64,000 bases of DNA from assembly GCA_947564645.1 (NCBI GenBank), contig CANOCU010000008.1:1-64000 (forward strand), read 5' to 3'. The notes under the pieces were generated by a model. The model saw nothing but the letters and a program-made list of their open reading frames with translations. It ran no database searches and was not told the origin of the DNA. The position numbers and the translations under genes are program-made. The DNA is from an uncultured Lachnospiraceae bacterium. GTDB taxonomy: Bacteria; Bacillota; Clostridia; Lachnospirales; Lachnospiraceae. Positions 32,190 to 42,710 of the stretch are shown piece by piece (position 1 is the first letter of the stretch; every line of letters begins with the position of its first letter).

Positions 32190-33590
32190 CTACTGATTAT
32201 TATCGATCACCTGCTGGCACTGTGTCTCAGCGGTCTCAAGCGCCTCGTCAAACGAGATCTCACCCATAACCGCCTTTTCCGCCTGCGCTCTGTAGAGATT
32301 TACGATCTCTCCCGTATAACTTGGCACATATCCCCAGAAGTTGTTCTTCAGATCAGGGTTTGTCAGCACCTTCAGAAGCTGTTCTTTGTCATACAGCTCC
32401 GGATTCGTGGCAGTCATCAGCTCTACCACGTCCTTGATCCCGGCCGTGTTGTTCGTGTCTGCAGTGAACGTAACCCCTTTCATCGGGATTCCCTCCGTCG
32501 TAAAATAACGGATGTATTTATAAGCTTCCTCCGCATTGACTGTGGTCGCCCCGATACTGTAGAACCGGTTATCCGCATAGGCATAGCCGGGACGTCCGTC
32601 TGCGGGCATGGGGAAAGAGGCATAAGTCGTCTGGAACGTATGCGGATAATTCTCCAGATCCGCAGTCTGCGGGATAATATTGGTAGCCATCAGGAGCATA
32701 CTGCATTTCCCGCTAAAAAAGGCAGTCCGAAAATCCAGGTTCGTAGCCATGACCTCTGAAAGCGGGATCGCACATTGTTTCTCCTGTTCCAGACGGTAAC
32801 GAAGTTCCAACGACTCACGGAAAGCAGGATCATCCAGATTCAGGGTGCCGTCCTCATTCAGATACGGGTTGCCATCCAGTCTGTTGTAAGCAGTCAGCAC
32901 ATTGTAATGGTCCCACGTATAGAGCATAGCCCCATAGTGCTTATCCGGCCCTTCTCCCCAGGTAAGCTTCTGCGCATATTCTTCGAAATCATCCCAGGTC
33001 CAGTTAAGAGGCGGCACTTCCAGACCGGCCTTGTCCAGATCCTCCTTGTTGATCCAGACCAGATACTCCTTCACATCCCCGGGCAGTCCATATACTTTAC
33101 CGTCTTCCATGGAAGAGTCAATGGTGTACAGGTCGGTCACGGATGAGGCGCCCTCCGCCTGGATAAACTCGTCCATCGGGTAAAATTCCCCCTGTGCCGC
33201 TCTTGACGCGTAATCGAACTTAACGTTGAAGAAACAGATATCCAACTGTTCTCCCGAAAGGATCGTGGTATCCACCTTCGTGTAATAATCGTTGCCCGGA
33301 ACGTCGATCACCTCGATCTGCACATGAGGATTTCTCCTGGTGTACTCCGCATTGATCTCGTCCAGCTTATCCGTCAGCGTCGGTTCGTTATTGAAGAATT
33401 TCAGGGTGATCGTCTCCTGTTCTTTCTCTGCCGCCGCTTCTCCTGCCGCCTCCGTTTGGACCTCCGTCTCCCCGGAAGCAGGCGCATCGGACGCCGGCGC
33501 CTCAGATGCCGCCTGATCGCCGCAGGCACATAGTCCTGCGCCAAGCAGGGCTACCATAGTGATTGATAACAACTGTTTTCCTTTTCTCAT
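32190..33590 (-). CDS. Sugar ABC transporter substrate-binding lipoprotein (family 1)
   Basis: A 466-residue extracellular binding protein. A basic start, hydrophobic signal and lipobox ending at Cys23 (LCACGD) are followed by an Ala/Glu-rich tether, then the binding fold. NEPTLTDKLDEINAEYTRRN and YGLPGDVKEYLVWINKEDLDKAG are typical of CUT1 carbohydrate-binding proteins. RBS AAAGGAGG is excellent. It follows two permease genes, and the operon lacks an ATPase gene, as is common in Firmicutes where a shared MsmX-like ATPase serves several systems. The neighbouring beta-mannosidase-like gene suggests an oligosaccharide substrate. Confidence 0.9.
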   Translation of the reverse strand: MRKGKQLLSITMVALLGAGLCACGDQAASEAPASDAPASGETEVQTEAAGEAAAEKEQETITLKFFNNEPTLTDKLDEINAEYTRRNPHVQIEVIDVPGNDYYTKVDTTILSGEQLDICFFNVKFDYASRAAQGEFYPMDEFIQAEGASSVTDLYTIDSSMEDGKVYGLPGDVKEYLVWINKEDLDKAGLEVPPLNWTWDDFEEYAQKLTWGEGPDKHYGAMLYTWDHYNVLTAYNRLDGNPYLNEDGTLNLDDPAFRESLELRYRLEQEKQCAIPLSEVMATNLDFRTAFFSGKCSMLLMATNIIPQTADLENYPHTFQTTYASFPMPADGRPGYAYADNRFYSIGATTVNAEEAYKYIRYFTTEGIPMKGVTFTADTNNTAGIKDVVELMTATNPELYDKEQLLKVLTNPDLKNNFWGYVPSYTGEIVNLYRAQAEKAVMGEISFDEALETAETQCQQVIDNNQ

Positions 33591-33634
33591 AGAATGAGCC
33601 TCCTTTTTATTATTAGTTATGTTAACTTCTTACG

Positions 33635-34468
33635 CTACCCTTTTACCGCGCCGATGGAAATTCCCTCTATCACGTTCTTCTGACAGACCAGGAATAAGAT
33701 CATCAACGGCATAATGGAAAGAACGGCGGCCGCCATAGTCGGGCCGTACTGGTTTCCATATTCGGAACTGAAACTGCGCATCCCCAGCTGCAGGGTAAAC
33801 TTGTTCGTCGTACTGAGGAAGATCAGCGGATTCATATAATCGTTCCAGGTCCAGATAAATTTCAACATGGCAAGTGTCACCAGAGACGGTCTGGACATGG
33901 GCAGGATGATCCTTGTAAAGATCTGAAAATGCCCGGCCCCGTCGATAATCGCCGCTTCCGACAGTTCGCCGGAGATCGCCCCCATGGATTGTTTTAACAA
34001 GAATACCCCGTAGACGCTGAACGATGTCAGAATAATAAGCCCCAGATGGGTATCCATCAGCCCCGCTTCCTTGAAGATCATGAAACAGGGGATCAGCGTC
34101 ACCTGAGACGGGATCATCATCGTACTCAGATAGACCATGAAAATAATATTGCTGAACCTGAATTTGATCTTGGCAAACGCATAAGCCGCCATCGCCGACA
34201 CGGTGACCTGCAGGATCGTGGAGAGAACCGAGATCTTAATCGTATTCAGATAATAGAGCGGAAAGTCAAATGATCCGTTCCATGCCTCCGCATAGTTCTC
34301 CAGATCCAGTGTCCGTGGTATCCATCTGATCGGAAACTCAAACACTTCCCCTTCGATCTTAAAGGATGTGGAGATCATCCACAGAATCGGCAGGATCATC
34401 GTCAGCGCCATCAGACCGATCAATACGGTAAAACCGGTGCGTATCGCGATCGTTTTCCTTTTTCCCAT
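33635..34468 (-). CDS. Carbohydrate ABC transporter permease (MalG/CUT1 type)
   Basis: A 277-residue membrane protein with six hydrophobic segments. The cytoplasmic EAA loop is ELSEAAIIDGAGHFQIFTRII (shown in part), which docks the ATPase. GGAGG precedes the ATG. It sits between the MalF-type permease and the binding protein on the same strand. Confidence 0.9.
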   Translation of the reverse strand: MGKRKTIAIRTGFTVLIGLMALTMILPILWMISTSFKIEGEVFEFPIRWIPRTLDLENYAEAWNGSFDFPLYYLNTIKISVLSTILQVTVSAMAAYAFAKIKFRFSNIIFMVYLSTMMIPSQVTLIPCFMIFKEAGLMDTHLGLIILTSFSVYGVFLLKQSMGAISGELSEAAIIDGAGHFQIFTRIILPMSRPSLVTLAMLKFIWTWNDYMNPLIFLSTTNKFTLQLGMRSFSSEYGNQYGPTMAAAVLSIMPLMILFLVCQKNVIEGISIGAVKG

Positions 34469-34491
34469 TCTTTTTCCTCCTTTCCGGCGCT

Positions 34492-35409
34492 TTAGTCCGC
34501 ATTATCATCATTGCCAAATTTCCACTGGATCAGCGTAATGACCAGAATAATGGCAAACAACACCCATGCCATCGCGCTGGCATATCCCATATCGTAATAG
34601 GTAAAGGCCTTCTGGTAGATATAATAGGCCAGTACCATCGTGGAATCCCCGGGCCCGCCCTGGGTGATCACGCTCACCTGATCGAATACCTTGAAAGAAC
34701 TGATCAGGGCCATGATCGTCAGGAAGAAAGTGGTCGGCGCTACGCCGGGAATCGTAATATAGCGGATCCTCTGCCAGGCATTACAGCCGTCTATGGATGC
34801 CGCATCGTACAGCTCCCTGTTTATCCCGGTAAATCCCGCCATATACAGGACCACATTGTATCCGATCTGGATCCAGATGGTCTCGATCGCGATCCCAGGA
34901 AGCGCCCACTTACTGCTGCCGAACCATCCCGGCAGGTTCTCCACCCCCAGGCGGTACAAAAGCTGGTTCACCGGCCCCGACGCCGGATGCAGAATCACCT
35001 TCCATACCACGGAGATCGCCACCAGACTGGAGATATAGGGCAGGAAGATACTGATCTTCAGGATCGTCTTGCCGTAAGTAAAGTCGTGGATGATCACAGC
35101 CACGGCAAACCCCAGGACCAAAGCCACTGGCACCGTATAGATCGTATACAGGAACGTGTTTTTCAATGATGCCACGAACTTGATATCCTGGAACAGAGCG
35201 GCGAAGTTCCCCAGTCCCTTCCACTCCATGCCGGAAAGGCCCGAGATAAAGGACCACTTCGTAAAGCTTAAGCAAAGGGAAAATACCATCGGCAGGAAAA
35301 TAAAGCCCAAAAACCCCGCCAGACTTGGCAGCAGGAACAGATAGCCTGCCAGATTGTCGGCCCCCTTTCGCGTCTTACAAAACTGAAATCTCTTCCTCTT
35401 TTCCCTCAT
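34492..35409 (-). CDS. Carbohydrate ABC transporter permease (MalF/CUT1 type)
   Basis: A 305-residue membrane protein with about six hydrophobic segments and an EAA loop containing NRELYDAASIDGCNAWQRI. The ATG at 35409 lies 8 nt after AAAGGAG. That ribosome site sits inside the last codons of the ancestral GH2 gene upstream, so the two genes were built to be translated together. A GTG at 35415 is too close to the ribosome site. Confidence 0.9.
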   Translation of the reverse strand: MREKRKRFQFCKTRKGADNLAGYLFLLPSLAGFLGFIFLPMVFSLCLSFTKWSFISGLSGMEWKGLGNFAALFQDIKFVASLKNTFLYTIYTVPVALVLGFAVAVIIHDFTYGKTILKISIFLPYISSLVAISVVWKVILHPASGPVNQLLYRLGVENLPGWFGSSKWALPGIAIETIWIQIGYNVVLYMAGFTGINRELYDAASIDGCNAWQRIRYITIPGVAPTTFFLTIMALISSFKVFDQVSVITQGGPGDSTMVLAYYIYQKAFTYYDMGYASAMAWVLFAIILVITLIQWKFGNDDNAD

Positions 35410-35411
35410 CC

Positions 35412-37473
35412 TCACCGCTCCTTTCCCGGCTGCGCAAGATCACATACCGCAGTCCGGCTGCCGTACTGCGCCTTCGCACGGATGCAGTTTCCTTCACCTC
35501 TCCTTAAGATGGCAACCCGCTTTGTCTCAAAAGGCAGCAGCACATTCCCCGTAATAATCTACCAGAGCACAGTAGAAATTTGGCCAGGGATCGTTACTCT
35601 TCCAGATCATAAAGCCCTGACAGAAAGTGTCCTCCTGACTCTTGTAATGCGGCTTCCCCCTGCGGGCCCTGGCATACATCTGATATATATCCTGACTGGC
35701 CGCCGCCGTATACTTATAGATCAGCTCCTTTGGACCGTCGGCCGCATAATACTCATGGATCGGTCCGAACTTCTCCTCCCCGAAATTGCCAAGCAGTCTT
35801 GCCCAGGCCTCCGGCATCGGCTTTCTGCAGCCCGGCCTCTTCACATCCAGATAGGCTTCGTCCCAGATCTTATCACCAAGCAGACGCTTCATCGACTTAT
35901 ACTGGGGTGGATACACCCGGATATTTTCCGAGTAAAAGGCTCCGTAAGGCTCACCCGGCAGAAATCTCCTGTATGCCCTGCTTCCATGGGAATCGCCCTG
36001 CTTCGGATCATTCGTATATCCGCCGCCGTACGGGCAGGATATATGATAGATCCTGGAAGGATCCAGAGACATACACAGCCGGCGAAAATCGTCTGTCAGG
36101 ATATCATAGCCAAGATTGCTGTCGCTCTCATCGTATTCATTCATATAGATATTCTCATTGCCGCCGCACCACAGATAGATACTCGGATGATGCTTTAGGC
36201 GGTGCAGCATCTCTTCCGCCTGCTTCCTAAGCAGTTTCCGGTAATGGGCGTCACAGGGAAGCTCCGAACCGCCGGTCGGGAAATCCTGCCATACCAGAAT
36301 GCCCAGTTCATCGAATCTGTCATAGAATCTGTCCGGATAAGGCTTACTTGGCCCCCATATTCTGACCGCGTTCATCCCCGCCAGCCAGAGTCTGTCGATC
36401 AGTGCAAAAGCCGTCTGCTCATGAAAAACGTTGGACGGGCCATAGATCGGCGCGATATCTGCCCCAAACAGCCGGACAGGGACGCCGTTACAGACAAACT
36501 TCATATTGCCGGTCTGCCTGATATCCCGGATCCCGAAAGGCTTTGCCACTTGCGCACAGTCCTTCCCGTCCATGGCAAGTCGTACCTGCAGCCTGTAAAG
36601 TGTCTGGTCCCCATAATTTCGCGGCCACCATAACCTGGGATTCTCCACAATCATCCTGCTCTCAATACAAAACGCTCCGGCCTCCGCAAATTCGCTGACC
36701 GTCACGGATACCGGAGCCTCCCCGTCAGCCCCGCACACCCGAAAATCCGCCGTAATCATACCACTTTTGCAGGCAATACCGCTTACGCAGGCAGTGACCG
36801 CCGCCCTGTCATACCTGTAGAAAGGCTGTCCCAACGCTACATTGATATCGGTCTTCTGTATCCGCAAGGAAGAAAAACCTTCCACACAGACCTCGTCAAA
36901 GACTCCGATATTCCAGTATCCACGGCAGTTTTTCGGATCAGCGCCGTAATCTTGTGCTTTTAACAGCATTGCCCGGGCCGGCACATGTCCCACATATTCT
37001 TCCGGCATCGTCTCCTGATAATAACGCAGCATTTTCTCGTGGCTGTGAAAATAAAGCACCAGCCTGTTTGAGCCGTCCACATGCAGCAGCTCCGTGACAT
37101 CCTTTTCAAAGGGAAGATACATGCTCTCGGAAAGTCCCAGCCAGGTTCCGTTCAGGAACAGATCACATACCGTGTCCAACCCCTTACAGGACAGCACATA
37201 CCGCTCTTCCTTCCGTTCCACCGTAAAATCCGTCCGGTAGAACCAGTCATACTCCGCCACCCAGGAAAGCGCAGTGGAGTCTCCGTCTTCCCATACCTTG
37301 TCGGAAGCGGCCCCGTTCCGGATCAGGATCTCATGGATCTGTGCGATCTGTCTGGTCACCAGAAGTTCCTCTTCCCGGTATCGGTTCACGCTTGCCAACA
37401 GTTCCTCTTTTGAAGCCGTATATTCCCGTTTTGTCTTACCGATCTTCCATTCCTTTAGTCGTAGTCTTTCCAT
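35412..37473 (-). pseudogene. GH2 beta-mannosidase-like glycosidase, C-terminal deletion with frameshift
   Basis: Read from 37473, the frame carries a GH2 sugar-binding domain (GSNRLVLYFHSHEK), a beta-sandwich, and the barrel with acid/base Glu in YLWCGGNENIYMNEYD and a candidate nucleophile in AFYSENIR. It stops at 35527, just after DYYGE. Family members run on for over 150 residues. The other frame, from about 35547 to a TGA at 35412-35414, reads VLLPFETKRVAILRRGEG, which looks like the true C-terminal beta-sandwich end. A deletion with frameshift near 35541-35547 therefore removed roughly 100-130 residues. The catalytic domain is mostly present, so residual activity cannot be excluded. A start at 37503 is also open. 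Confidence 0.75.
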
Positions 37474-37626
37474 CTCAATCCTCTCTGCCTCCTTTCTGAA
37501 CATGGTTCGATCGTATCACCCGTCTTCCCATTTTCCTACTCCAAATCCCCGCTTTACACTCCAAAGATAAGCAAAACACACTACAAAAAACAGCAAAAAG
37601 CTCTCCAAAAGAAGAAATACCAACAA

Positions 37627-37661
37627 TTCACATGGTGAAATCCATATATTGCATGTATAAT
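37627..37661 (+). promoter_or_regulatory. Promoter of the AraC sensor-regulator with an overlapping dyad
   Basis: TATAAT (37656-37661) lies 30 bp upstream of the ATG at 37691. A dyad of TTCAC (37627-37631) and GTGAA (37635-37639) covers the expected -35 position. The weak -35 suggests a need for an activator. Confidence 0.4.
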
Positions 37662-37690
37662 ATGTACAAAAAGAAGAGAGGGTGAAATAG

Positions 37691-40033
37691 ATGATCAGAA
37701 AAATGTTTCAGAAGAAATTCATCAGCAAGAAATACTATCAGGCGCTCTTTACCGCCGCCTTTTCCGTCCTGATCCTGCTGTCCTTCCTGTTGTCTTATCT
37801 GATATCTTCCCTCTATATTGCGCAGTCCGACAGGAAAACCCTGCAGGCTGCCAACCATTATCTGGAGGATGCCATGACAAGCTGCCGGGAACTGACAAGC
37901 CAGATCGACGTCCTTTATGGTTTTCTGTCCGCAAACCATCCTGCCGTCACGGAGTATCTGACTCGGAAAGAGACGGATGACATGCCGGATCCGGAAGTCA
38001 TGAACACACTGAAAAATATCGGGCTTCTAAATCCCAATATTTCTTCCGTCATCCTCTATAACCATGTAAACGAAACGTACCTTAGCAGCGATCCTTCTTT
38101 CGATATGCAGCTGTTCTTAAAGACCTTTTTGACCAACTCGATCAAAGATCTCCCTGCACAGGCCCGCAATAAGGCCATGTTCGCCTACCGTGACCAACGG
38201 CATGAGAAGACTTCCGGCAAACCGGTTTATTTAAGCATGGTCTATTACATCCTGAATAAATATACCCAGACCTATTACAGCATCGTCTTCAATCTGGACT
38301 CCTTCCAGGTCGGGAACAGTATCTTTGATGATCCGGCTGAAACATTTTCACCGGAAACCATATTTCTGGTCAATGAATCCGGCTCGGTCGCTGCCTCCTG
38401 CGGACTGGAGCACACCAGACAGAATATTCCCTTTTCCTGGATCAAAAGGGCTTCCGCCGGCACCTCTGACGGTACTTTTACCGGGATGATCGACGGAAGG
38501 GAATACCTGGTCACCTATCGGAAAATGGATACGGCGGACTGGTACTGCTTTGCCGTAAACCAAAGCCGAAAAGATCTGTTCCACTCTCCTTCTCTGCTTA
38601 TTCTGTTAAGTACGGGAAACATCCTGATCTCGTTGGGACTGACCCTTTTCCTGGCAAGGAAGCTCTACTCTCCGATCCACTATACGATGACCGAGCTGGA
38701 TCAGATCGCCGGTATTTCGGAGATAGGAAGCACAGAAGAAATCAAGAGCAAGAATGACGAATTTGCCTATGTCAGTTCCGTGGTCTTAGCCCTATCCGAT
38801 AAGGTACAGAATCTAAAGCAGGAAAATACAAGCAATCTGGAAATCCTGAGAAAGTCCTTCCTGCGGACCCTGATCTCGGAGAACGGCGCAGCAACGGATC
38901 TGGAAAAAGCGTGGAAGGCCTATGACATTCCGCTTTTTGGTCCGGAGATCTATCTGCTGCTCGCCGCCATCGACCCGAAAACTGACGAGAGGACGAACCG
39001 GGAGCTGCCTTTCACACAGATCCTGTCCGCCGGCCTGGAAAGCTGTCTGGCGGATCTGTGCACTCTGGAGCTGATCCCGAAAGGAGACGATCAGTTCGTC
39101 GTTCTCTACACGCCAAAGACCGGCGGGACCCAATACCGCCTGCCCGTTGAGCGGCTGGTGAAACTGCAGGAATTTGTCTCCTTCTCCGCACATGTCAGCC
39201 TGACTCTGATCGTCGAAGGAAACTGCTATCCGGCCGCCAGAATCTATGAAGGCTACAAGAATGCCCTCCGGCTTCTGAAGGAACGGTTCGTACTGGGGTA
39301 TGGCCGGATCATCTCCGGAAAGGAAACAACATGTGACGCATCCCTCCTGCCCGCCTATCCGGACGACTCTGTAAAGGAAATCCTGGACACGATCCGGCAG
39401 CGGGACCGCGAAGCATTTATCCGGTGCTATGACCGGCTGACAGGCTGTCTGGAGCAGTACCGGTACCAGGACGTGATCCGGGTGTTGATCCACCTGATCG
39501 ATCAGATGACGGATATTATGCGGTCCATTACGACGGATCATCAGTATTTGTATATGGATTTTTCCTCCGTGGATGAACTGCTCCACTCCGTCCATACCCT
39601 GCGGGAGACGAAAGAATGGTTCCTGCAGCTTTTCGACCAGTATCTGAAGGCACTGCAGGACTGTAATCTGAATAAAAATGACATCTACTGGGAGATCGTG
39701 AAACAGGCCCAGGCATCCATACAGAAGAACTTTGGCGACCCGAATCTGAGCATTGAAGGTATCTCGGAGGCCGTTGGTTATTCCTCCAACTACTTCTCCA
39801 AGATCTTCAAGGGATTGACCGGCGTATATCTGAAAGATTATATCAAAAACGTGCGGATCAGCCATGCCGTTTCTCTTCTCACCCAAACGGATCTGACCGT
39901 AAACGAAATCTCCAACCGGACAGGATTTGTCACACAGAATTATTTCTTTGCCGCCTTCAAGAAGGAGACGGGAATGACGCCGGCTGCCTACCGGAAGCAG
40001 CATGGCCGGAAAGACACAGCCGGATCATACTAA
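37691..40033 (+). CDS. AraC-family regulator with an extracellular sensor domain (YesN/DegU-like architecture)
   Basis: A 780-residue membrane-anchored regulator. A first helix lies at about 17-40 and an extracellular Cache-like sensor at about 41-295. A second helix is at about 298-318, followed by a cytoplasmic linker with a possible HAMP-like stretch (YSPIHYTMTELDQIA). The AraC domain occupies the last 105 residues (LSIEGISEAVGYSSNYFSKIFKGLTG and VTQNYFFAAFKKETGMTP). Such one-component regulators commonly control adjacent sugar ABC operons. This gene is divergent from the GH2-permease-binding-protein operon. AGAGGG precedes the ATG. Its end overlaps the converging BcrB-like gene by 4 bp. 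Confidence 0.88.
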   Translation: MIRKMFQKKFISKKYYQALFTAAFSVLILLSFLLSYLISSLYIAQSDRKTLQAANHYLEDAMTSCRELTSQIDVLYGFLSANHPAVTEYLTRKETDDMPDPEVMNTLKNIGLLNPNISSVILYNHVNETYLSSDPSFDMQLFLKTFLTNSIKDLPAQARNKAMFAYRDQRHEKTSGKPVYLSMVYYILNKYTQTYYSIVFNLDSFQVGNSIFDDPAETFSPETIFLVNESGSVAASCGLEHTRQNIPFSWIKRASAGTSDGTFTGMIDGREYLVTYRKMDTADWYCFAVNQSRKDLFHSPSLLILLSTGNILISLGLTLFLARKLYSPIHYTMTELDQIAGISEIGSTEEIKSKNDEFAYVSSVVLALSDKVQNLKQENTSNLEILRKSFLRTLISENGAATDLEKAWKAYDIPLFGPEIYLLLAAIDPKTDERTNRELPFTQILSAGLESCLADLCTLELIPKGDDQFVVLYTPKTGGTQYRLPVERLVKLQEFVSFSAHVSLTLIVEGNCYPAARIYEGYKNALRLLKERFVLGYGRIISGKETTCDASLLPAYPDDSVKEILDTIRQRDREAFIRCYDRLTGCLEQYRYQDVIRVLIHLIDQMTDIMRSITTDHQYLYMDFSSVDELLHSVHTLRETKEWFLQLFDQYLKALQDCNLNKNDIYWEIVKQAQASIQKNFGDPNLSIEGISEAVGYSSNYFSKIFKGLTGVYLKDYIKNVRISHAVSLLTQTDLTVNEISNRTGFVTQNYFFAAFKKETGMTPAAYRKQHGRKDTAGSY

Positions 40034-40716
40034 TCCAGCTGCGTAATCTTATTCCTGAACGTATACCACAATGCTGCCGCCGTGATCGCGACCGTGATCA
40101 GAACAACGCCCGGACTTTCCCGCGGCTCCTTACAGGAAGAGATGACCAGCTGCCGCAGGAAAATAAAGAGTAAGGAGCTGACGATCGTCATCGTAACCGA
40201 CTTCCTGCACATTCCCGCAGCGAAGGTCCAAAGTCCCAGACAGCAAAATACCACGATCGTCGTCACCGACCTTACGACAAAGTAACAAAGTACGGCTCCC
40301 GAGAACGTATCCGCAAGCAGGTCGAATTTCCAATCGATTCCGATCAGGAACAGACCACAGCACGTATATCCGGCTGCCAGAGATGCCGCGACAAAGAGTG
40401 TGATAAGCACAAGCTTTGCCGCGATCATCTTCCTTTTGGGAACGGGATAAGTAAACATCAGCAGGATCGTCCTGTTATTATACTCGCTGATGATAAGCGC
40501 TCCGTTTAACACCGCAAAGAAGACGATAAAGATAAACGCGAAGATCATTTCCGCCGAGCGGAAAGCATTGTCAAAGTCACGCACGGCATCGGAAGAATCC
40601 GTAAGCGATACCAGCAGAAAAAACATACCCAGAAGGATTGCCAGCGCCGAGAGCATGATATAATATCCAAAAGGCACCTTCTTCCGTTCCAGTCTGATCA
40701 AATGTTCCATCGTCAT
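40030..40716 (-). CDS. ABC-2 permease (bacitracin-exporter BcrB-like)
   Basis: A 228-residue membrane protein with six hydrophobic segments. ALIISEYNNRTILLMFTYPVPKRKMIAAK is the usual ABC-2 cytoplasmic loop. The ATG at 40716 overlaps the ATPase stop as ATGA, so translation is coupled. An upstream in-frame extension would run inside the ATPase gene. The family exports cell-wall-active peptides or lipids; substrate here unknown. Confidence 0.85.
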   Translation of the reverse strand: MTMEHLIRLERKKVPFGYYIMLSALAILLGMFFLLVSLTDSSDAVRDFDNAFRSAEMIFAFIFIVFFAVLNGALIISEYNNRTILLMFTYPVPKRKMIAAKLVLITLFVAASLAAGYTCCGLFLIGIDWKFDLLADTFSGAVLCYFVVRSVTTIVVFCCLGLWTFAAGMCRKSVTMTIVSSLLFIFLRQLVISSCKEPRESPGVVLITVAITAAALWYTFRNKITQLD

Positions 40717-41642
40717 GATGCTTCCCCCTTTCCCTGAAGCGCCTGGAAGAAATAATCCTCCAACGACTTCTGCTTCCTGCCGATCCCCAGGATAACCATA
40801 TCTTCCCACACAAGCACGGCCGCAATCTCACCCACCGATACCGCAGGATCATAGATTTCCACCACATGCCCTGAGACTGCCTTGATATCCCTGATTCCCA
40901 GCTTCTCCTCCAAAAGGCAGCAGGCCAGACCCGCATCCTCCACTGCCAGTTCAATATAATCCGTCTGGCGCTTATGGATCTCGGACATAGCCGTCTCCTG
41001 CAGGAGCCTGCCGTTTTGAATGATCCCGATCGTATCTGCAATCTGTTCGATCTCCGATAGGATATGGCTGGAGATCAGGATCGTCGTATTGCATTCCCGA
41101 TTAATCCGCTTAAAAAGCATCCGCATCTCTCTGATCCCTTCCGGATCCAGCGCATTGATCGGCTCGTCCAGGACTAACAGCTCCGGCCTGGCCAAAATCG
41201 CCCGTGCGATGGCCAGCCGCTGCTTCATACCCATGGAATAGTGAGAGACCGTCTTGCCTTCGATCTCCTGCAGACCCACCAGCCGCAGCACCTCGTCGAT
41301 CCGCTCCTTATTATGAAATCCCATGTATTCGCAGTGCAGGTTAAGATTCTGCCTCCCTGTGATCTTCTCATAGAAATACGGGCTCTCGATGATGGAACCG
41401 ATACGCTTCAGACATTCGAAACTGTCATCCCCGATCTTCTCACCCCAGACGGTGATCTCGCCGCTGTCAGGACGCGTCAGATTCATCAGCATCTTCATCA
41501 CCGTACTCTTGCCCGCTCCGTTTGGTCCGACAAATCCGTAGATCTCTCCCCTTTTCACATGAATATTGACGCCGTCTACAACGACTTTTCCGTTATAGGA
41601 TTTGTGCAGATCACGCATCACGATCGTATACTCATTCTCCAT
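40713..41642 (-). CDS. ABC transporter ATPase (BcrA-like)
   Basis: Seen: Walker A YGFVGPNGAGKSTVM, signature HYSMGMKQRLAIARAIL, and Walker B LLVLDEPINALDP, in which INALDP replaces the common TSGLDP. An SSHILSE switch follows, then a C-terminal BcrA-type domain (about 215-309). It is coupled to the permease by an ATGA overlap. The two-component genes lie about 100 bp upstream on the same strand, an arrangement typical of peptide-antibiotic detoxification modules. Confidence 0.88.
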   Translation of the reverse strand: MENEYTIVMRDLHKSYNGKVVVDGVNIHVKRGEIYGFVGPNGAGKSTVMKMLMNLTRPDSGEITVWGEKIGDDSFECLKRIGSIIESPYFYEKITGRQNLNLHCEYMGFHNKERIDEVLRLVGLQEIEGKTVSHYSMGMKQRLAIARAILARPELLVLDEPINALDPEGIREMRMLFKRINRECNTTILISSHILSEIEQIADTIGIIQNGRLLQETAMSEIHKRQTDYIELAVEDAGLACCLLEEKLGIRDIKAVSGHVVEIYDPAVSVGEIAAVLVWEDMVILGIGRKQKSLEDYFFQALQGKGEAS

Positions 41643-41747
41643 CCCCTATGTCTCCCTTCAAAGTTCTTATTGCAGGTTTCCATGCAATTTTCTTTGCAGT
41701 TCCAACAAGAGTATACCTGACTAAGTTCTCGTTTTCGTGTCGAAACT

Positions 41748-42710
41748 CTAACTTTTTTCTAACATTTCTTCCCCGTCTGTGTCCTGTGCCGCTGCCAAAG
41801 CAAACGAAACTCTGAAAACGGTCTTCACACCCGGTTCACTTTCAAACTGCAGTTTTGCTCCCATCCGGCTTGCAAGCTCTCTGGCAATCGTCAGTCCCAG
41901 ACCGCTTCCCCTGCCCTTCTGCGTCGTCGTGAAATTACGGTCAAATACCAGTTCCCGCTCTCCGGCGGCAATTCCTTTTCCATGGTCTTCCACCTCGATC
42001 ACGGCCTTCTGCGGCAGACACTGCAGGCGGATACCAAGAAATCTCCCGTCTCCCCCATGCTTCACCGCATTTTCGATCAGGTTTTTCAGAATCCTTATGA
42101 TTGCTTCCTCATCCCCATAGACAGGAACGGGCGCCTCGCCCATCCGTATCTCTACCGCAAACTGCGCCTTTTCCAGAATATCATAATAATCAAGCATCAC
42201 TTCATGACACAGTCTGGTCAGATCCGCCCGTCTCCTTGCAACATGCATATCTCCCGATTCCAGCTTCGACATCGTAAAATACTGCTCGATAACCGCCACC
42301 AGCTCCCCTGTCTTCTCCTCGATCTTCTTCGCCATCTTCTCTGCTTCCTGCGGATCCTGCTTCTTCATCCTGCCCGACAGAAGCTCGCTGTATCCCTTCA
42401 GGACCGTGAGCGGGGTTCGCAGATCATGGGAGATATCGGTCAATACCTGCATCATGGCCTGTCTGGCCCGCCGGTCATCCGCCCTCTGCCGGTACAGGTT
42501 CTCCAACAGGCGGTTCAGCTGTGCCGCCAGTTCCCGAATCCCCTGATCGACAGTGGGCAGCAGCACATAACCGTCGCCTTTCGCATAATCCAGCTCCCCG
42601 ATCCTCTCCTTCACATACATAAGCTCCCTGTTGATCCTCCTGTAAGCGCTCCGTTCCCGAAGATACAACAGCCCGAACAATATGGACAATAGTGCCGTTA
42701 CGACCGTCAT
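41748..42710 (-). CDS. Sensor histidine kinase of the BcrAB-associated two-component system
   Basis: A 320-residue kinase with one N-terminal hydrophobic segment (about 1-20) and almost no extracellular part. The phospho-His is in DISHDLRTPLTVLKG, the N box is ILKNLIENAVKHG, and the G boxes are DHGKGIAAGE and GRGSGLGLTIA. The absent sensor domain suggests that it senses within the membrane or through the transporter. Its ATG directly follows the response-regulator stop (42711), with AGGAAGAATAG as ribosome site. Confidence 0.88.
   Translation of the reverse strand: MTVVTALLSILFGLLYLRERSAYRRINRELMYVKERIGELDYAKGDGYVLLPTVDQGIRELAAQLNRLLENLYRQRADDRRARQAMMQVLTDISHDLRTPLTVLKGYSELLSGRMKKQDPQEAEKMAKKIEEKTGELVAVIEQYFTMSKLESGDMHVARRRADLTRLCHEVMLDYYDILEKAQFAVEIRMGEAPVPVYGDEEAIIRILKNLIENAVKHGGDGRFLGIRLQCLPQKAVIEVEDHGKGIAAGERELVFDRNFTTTQKGRGSGLGLTIARELASRMGAKLQFESEPGVKTVFRVSFALAAAQDTDGEEMLEKS

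Noticed and set aside
38813..40003. Minus-strand open frame of 396 codons opposite the AraC sensor-regulator
   Set aside because: The plus strand encodes a clear AraC domain. The antisense frame has no start signal or family features.
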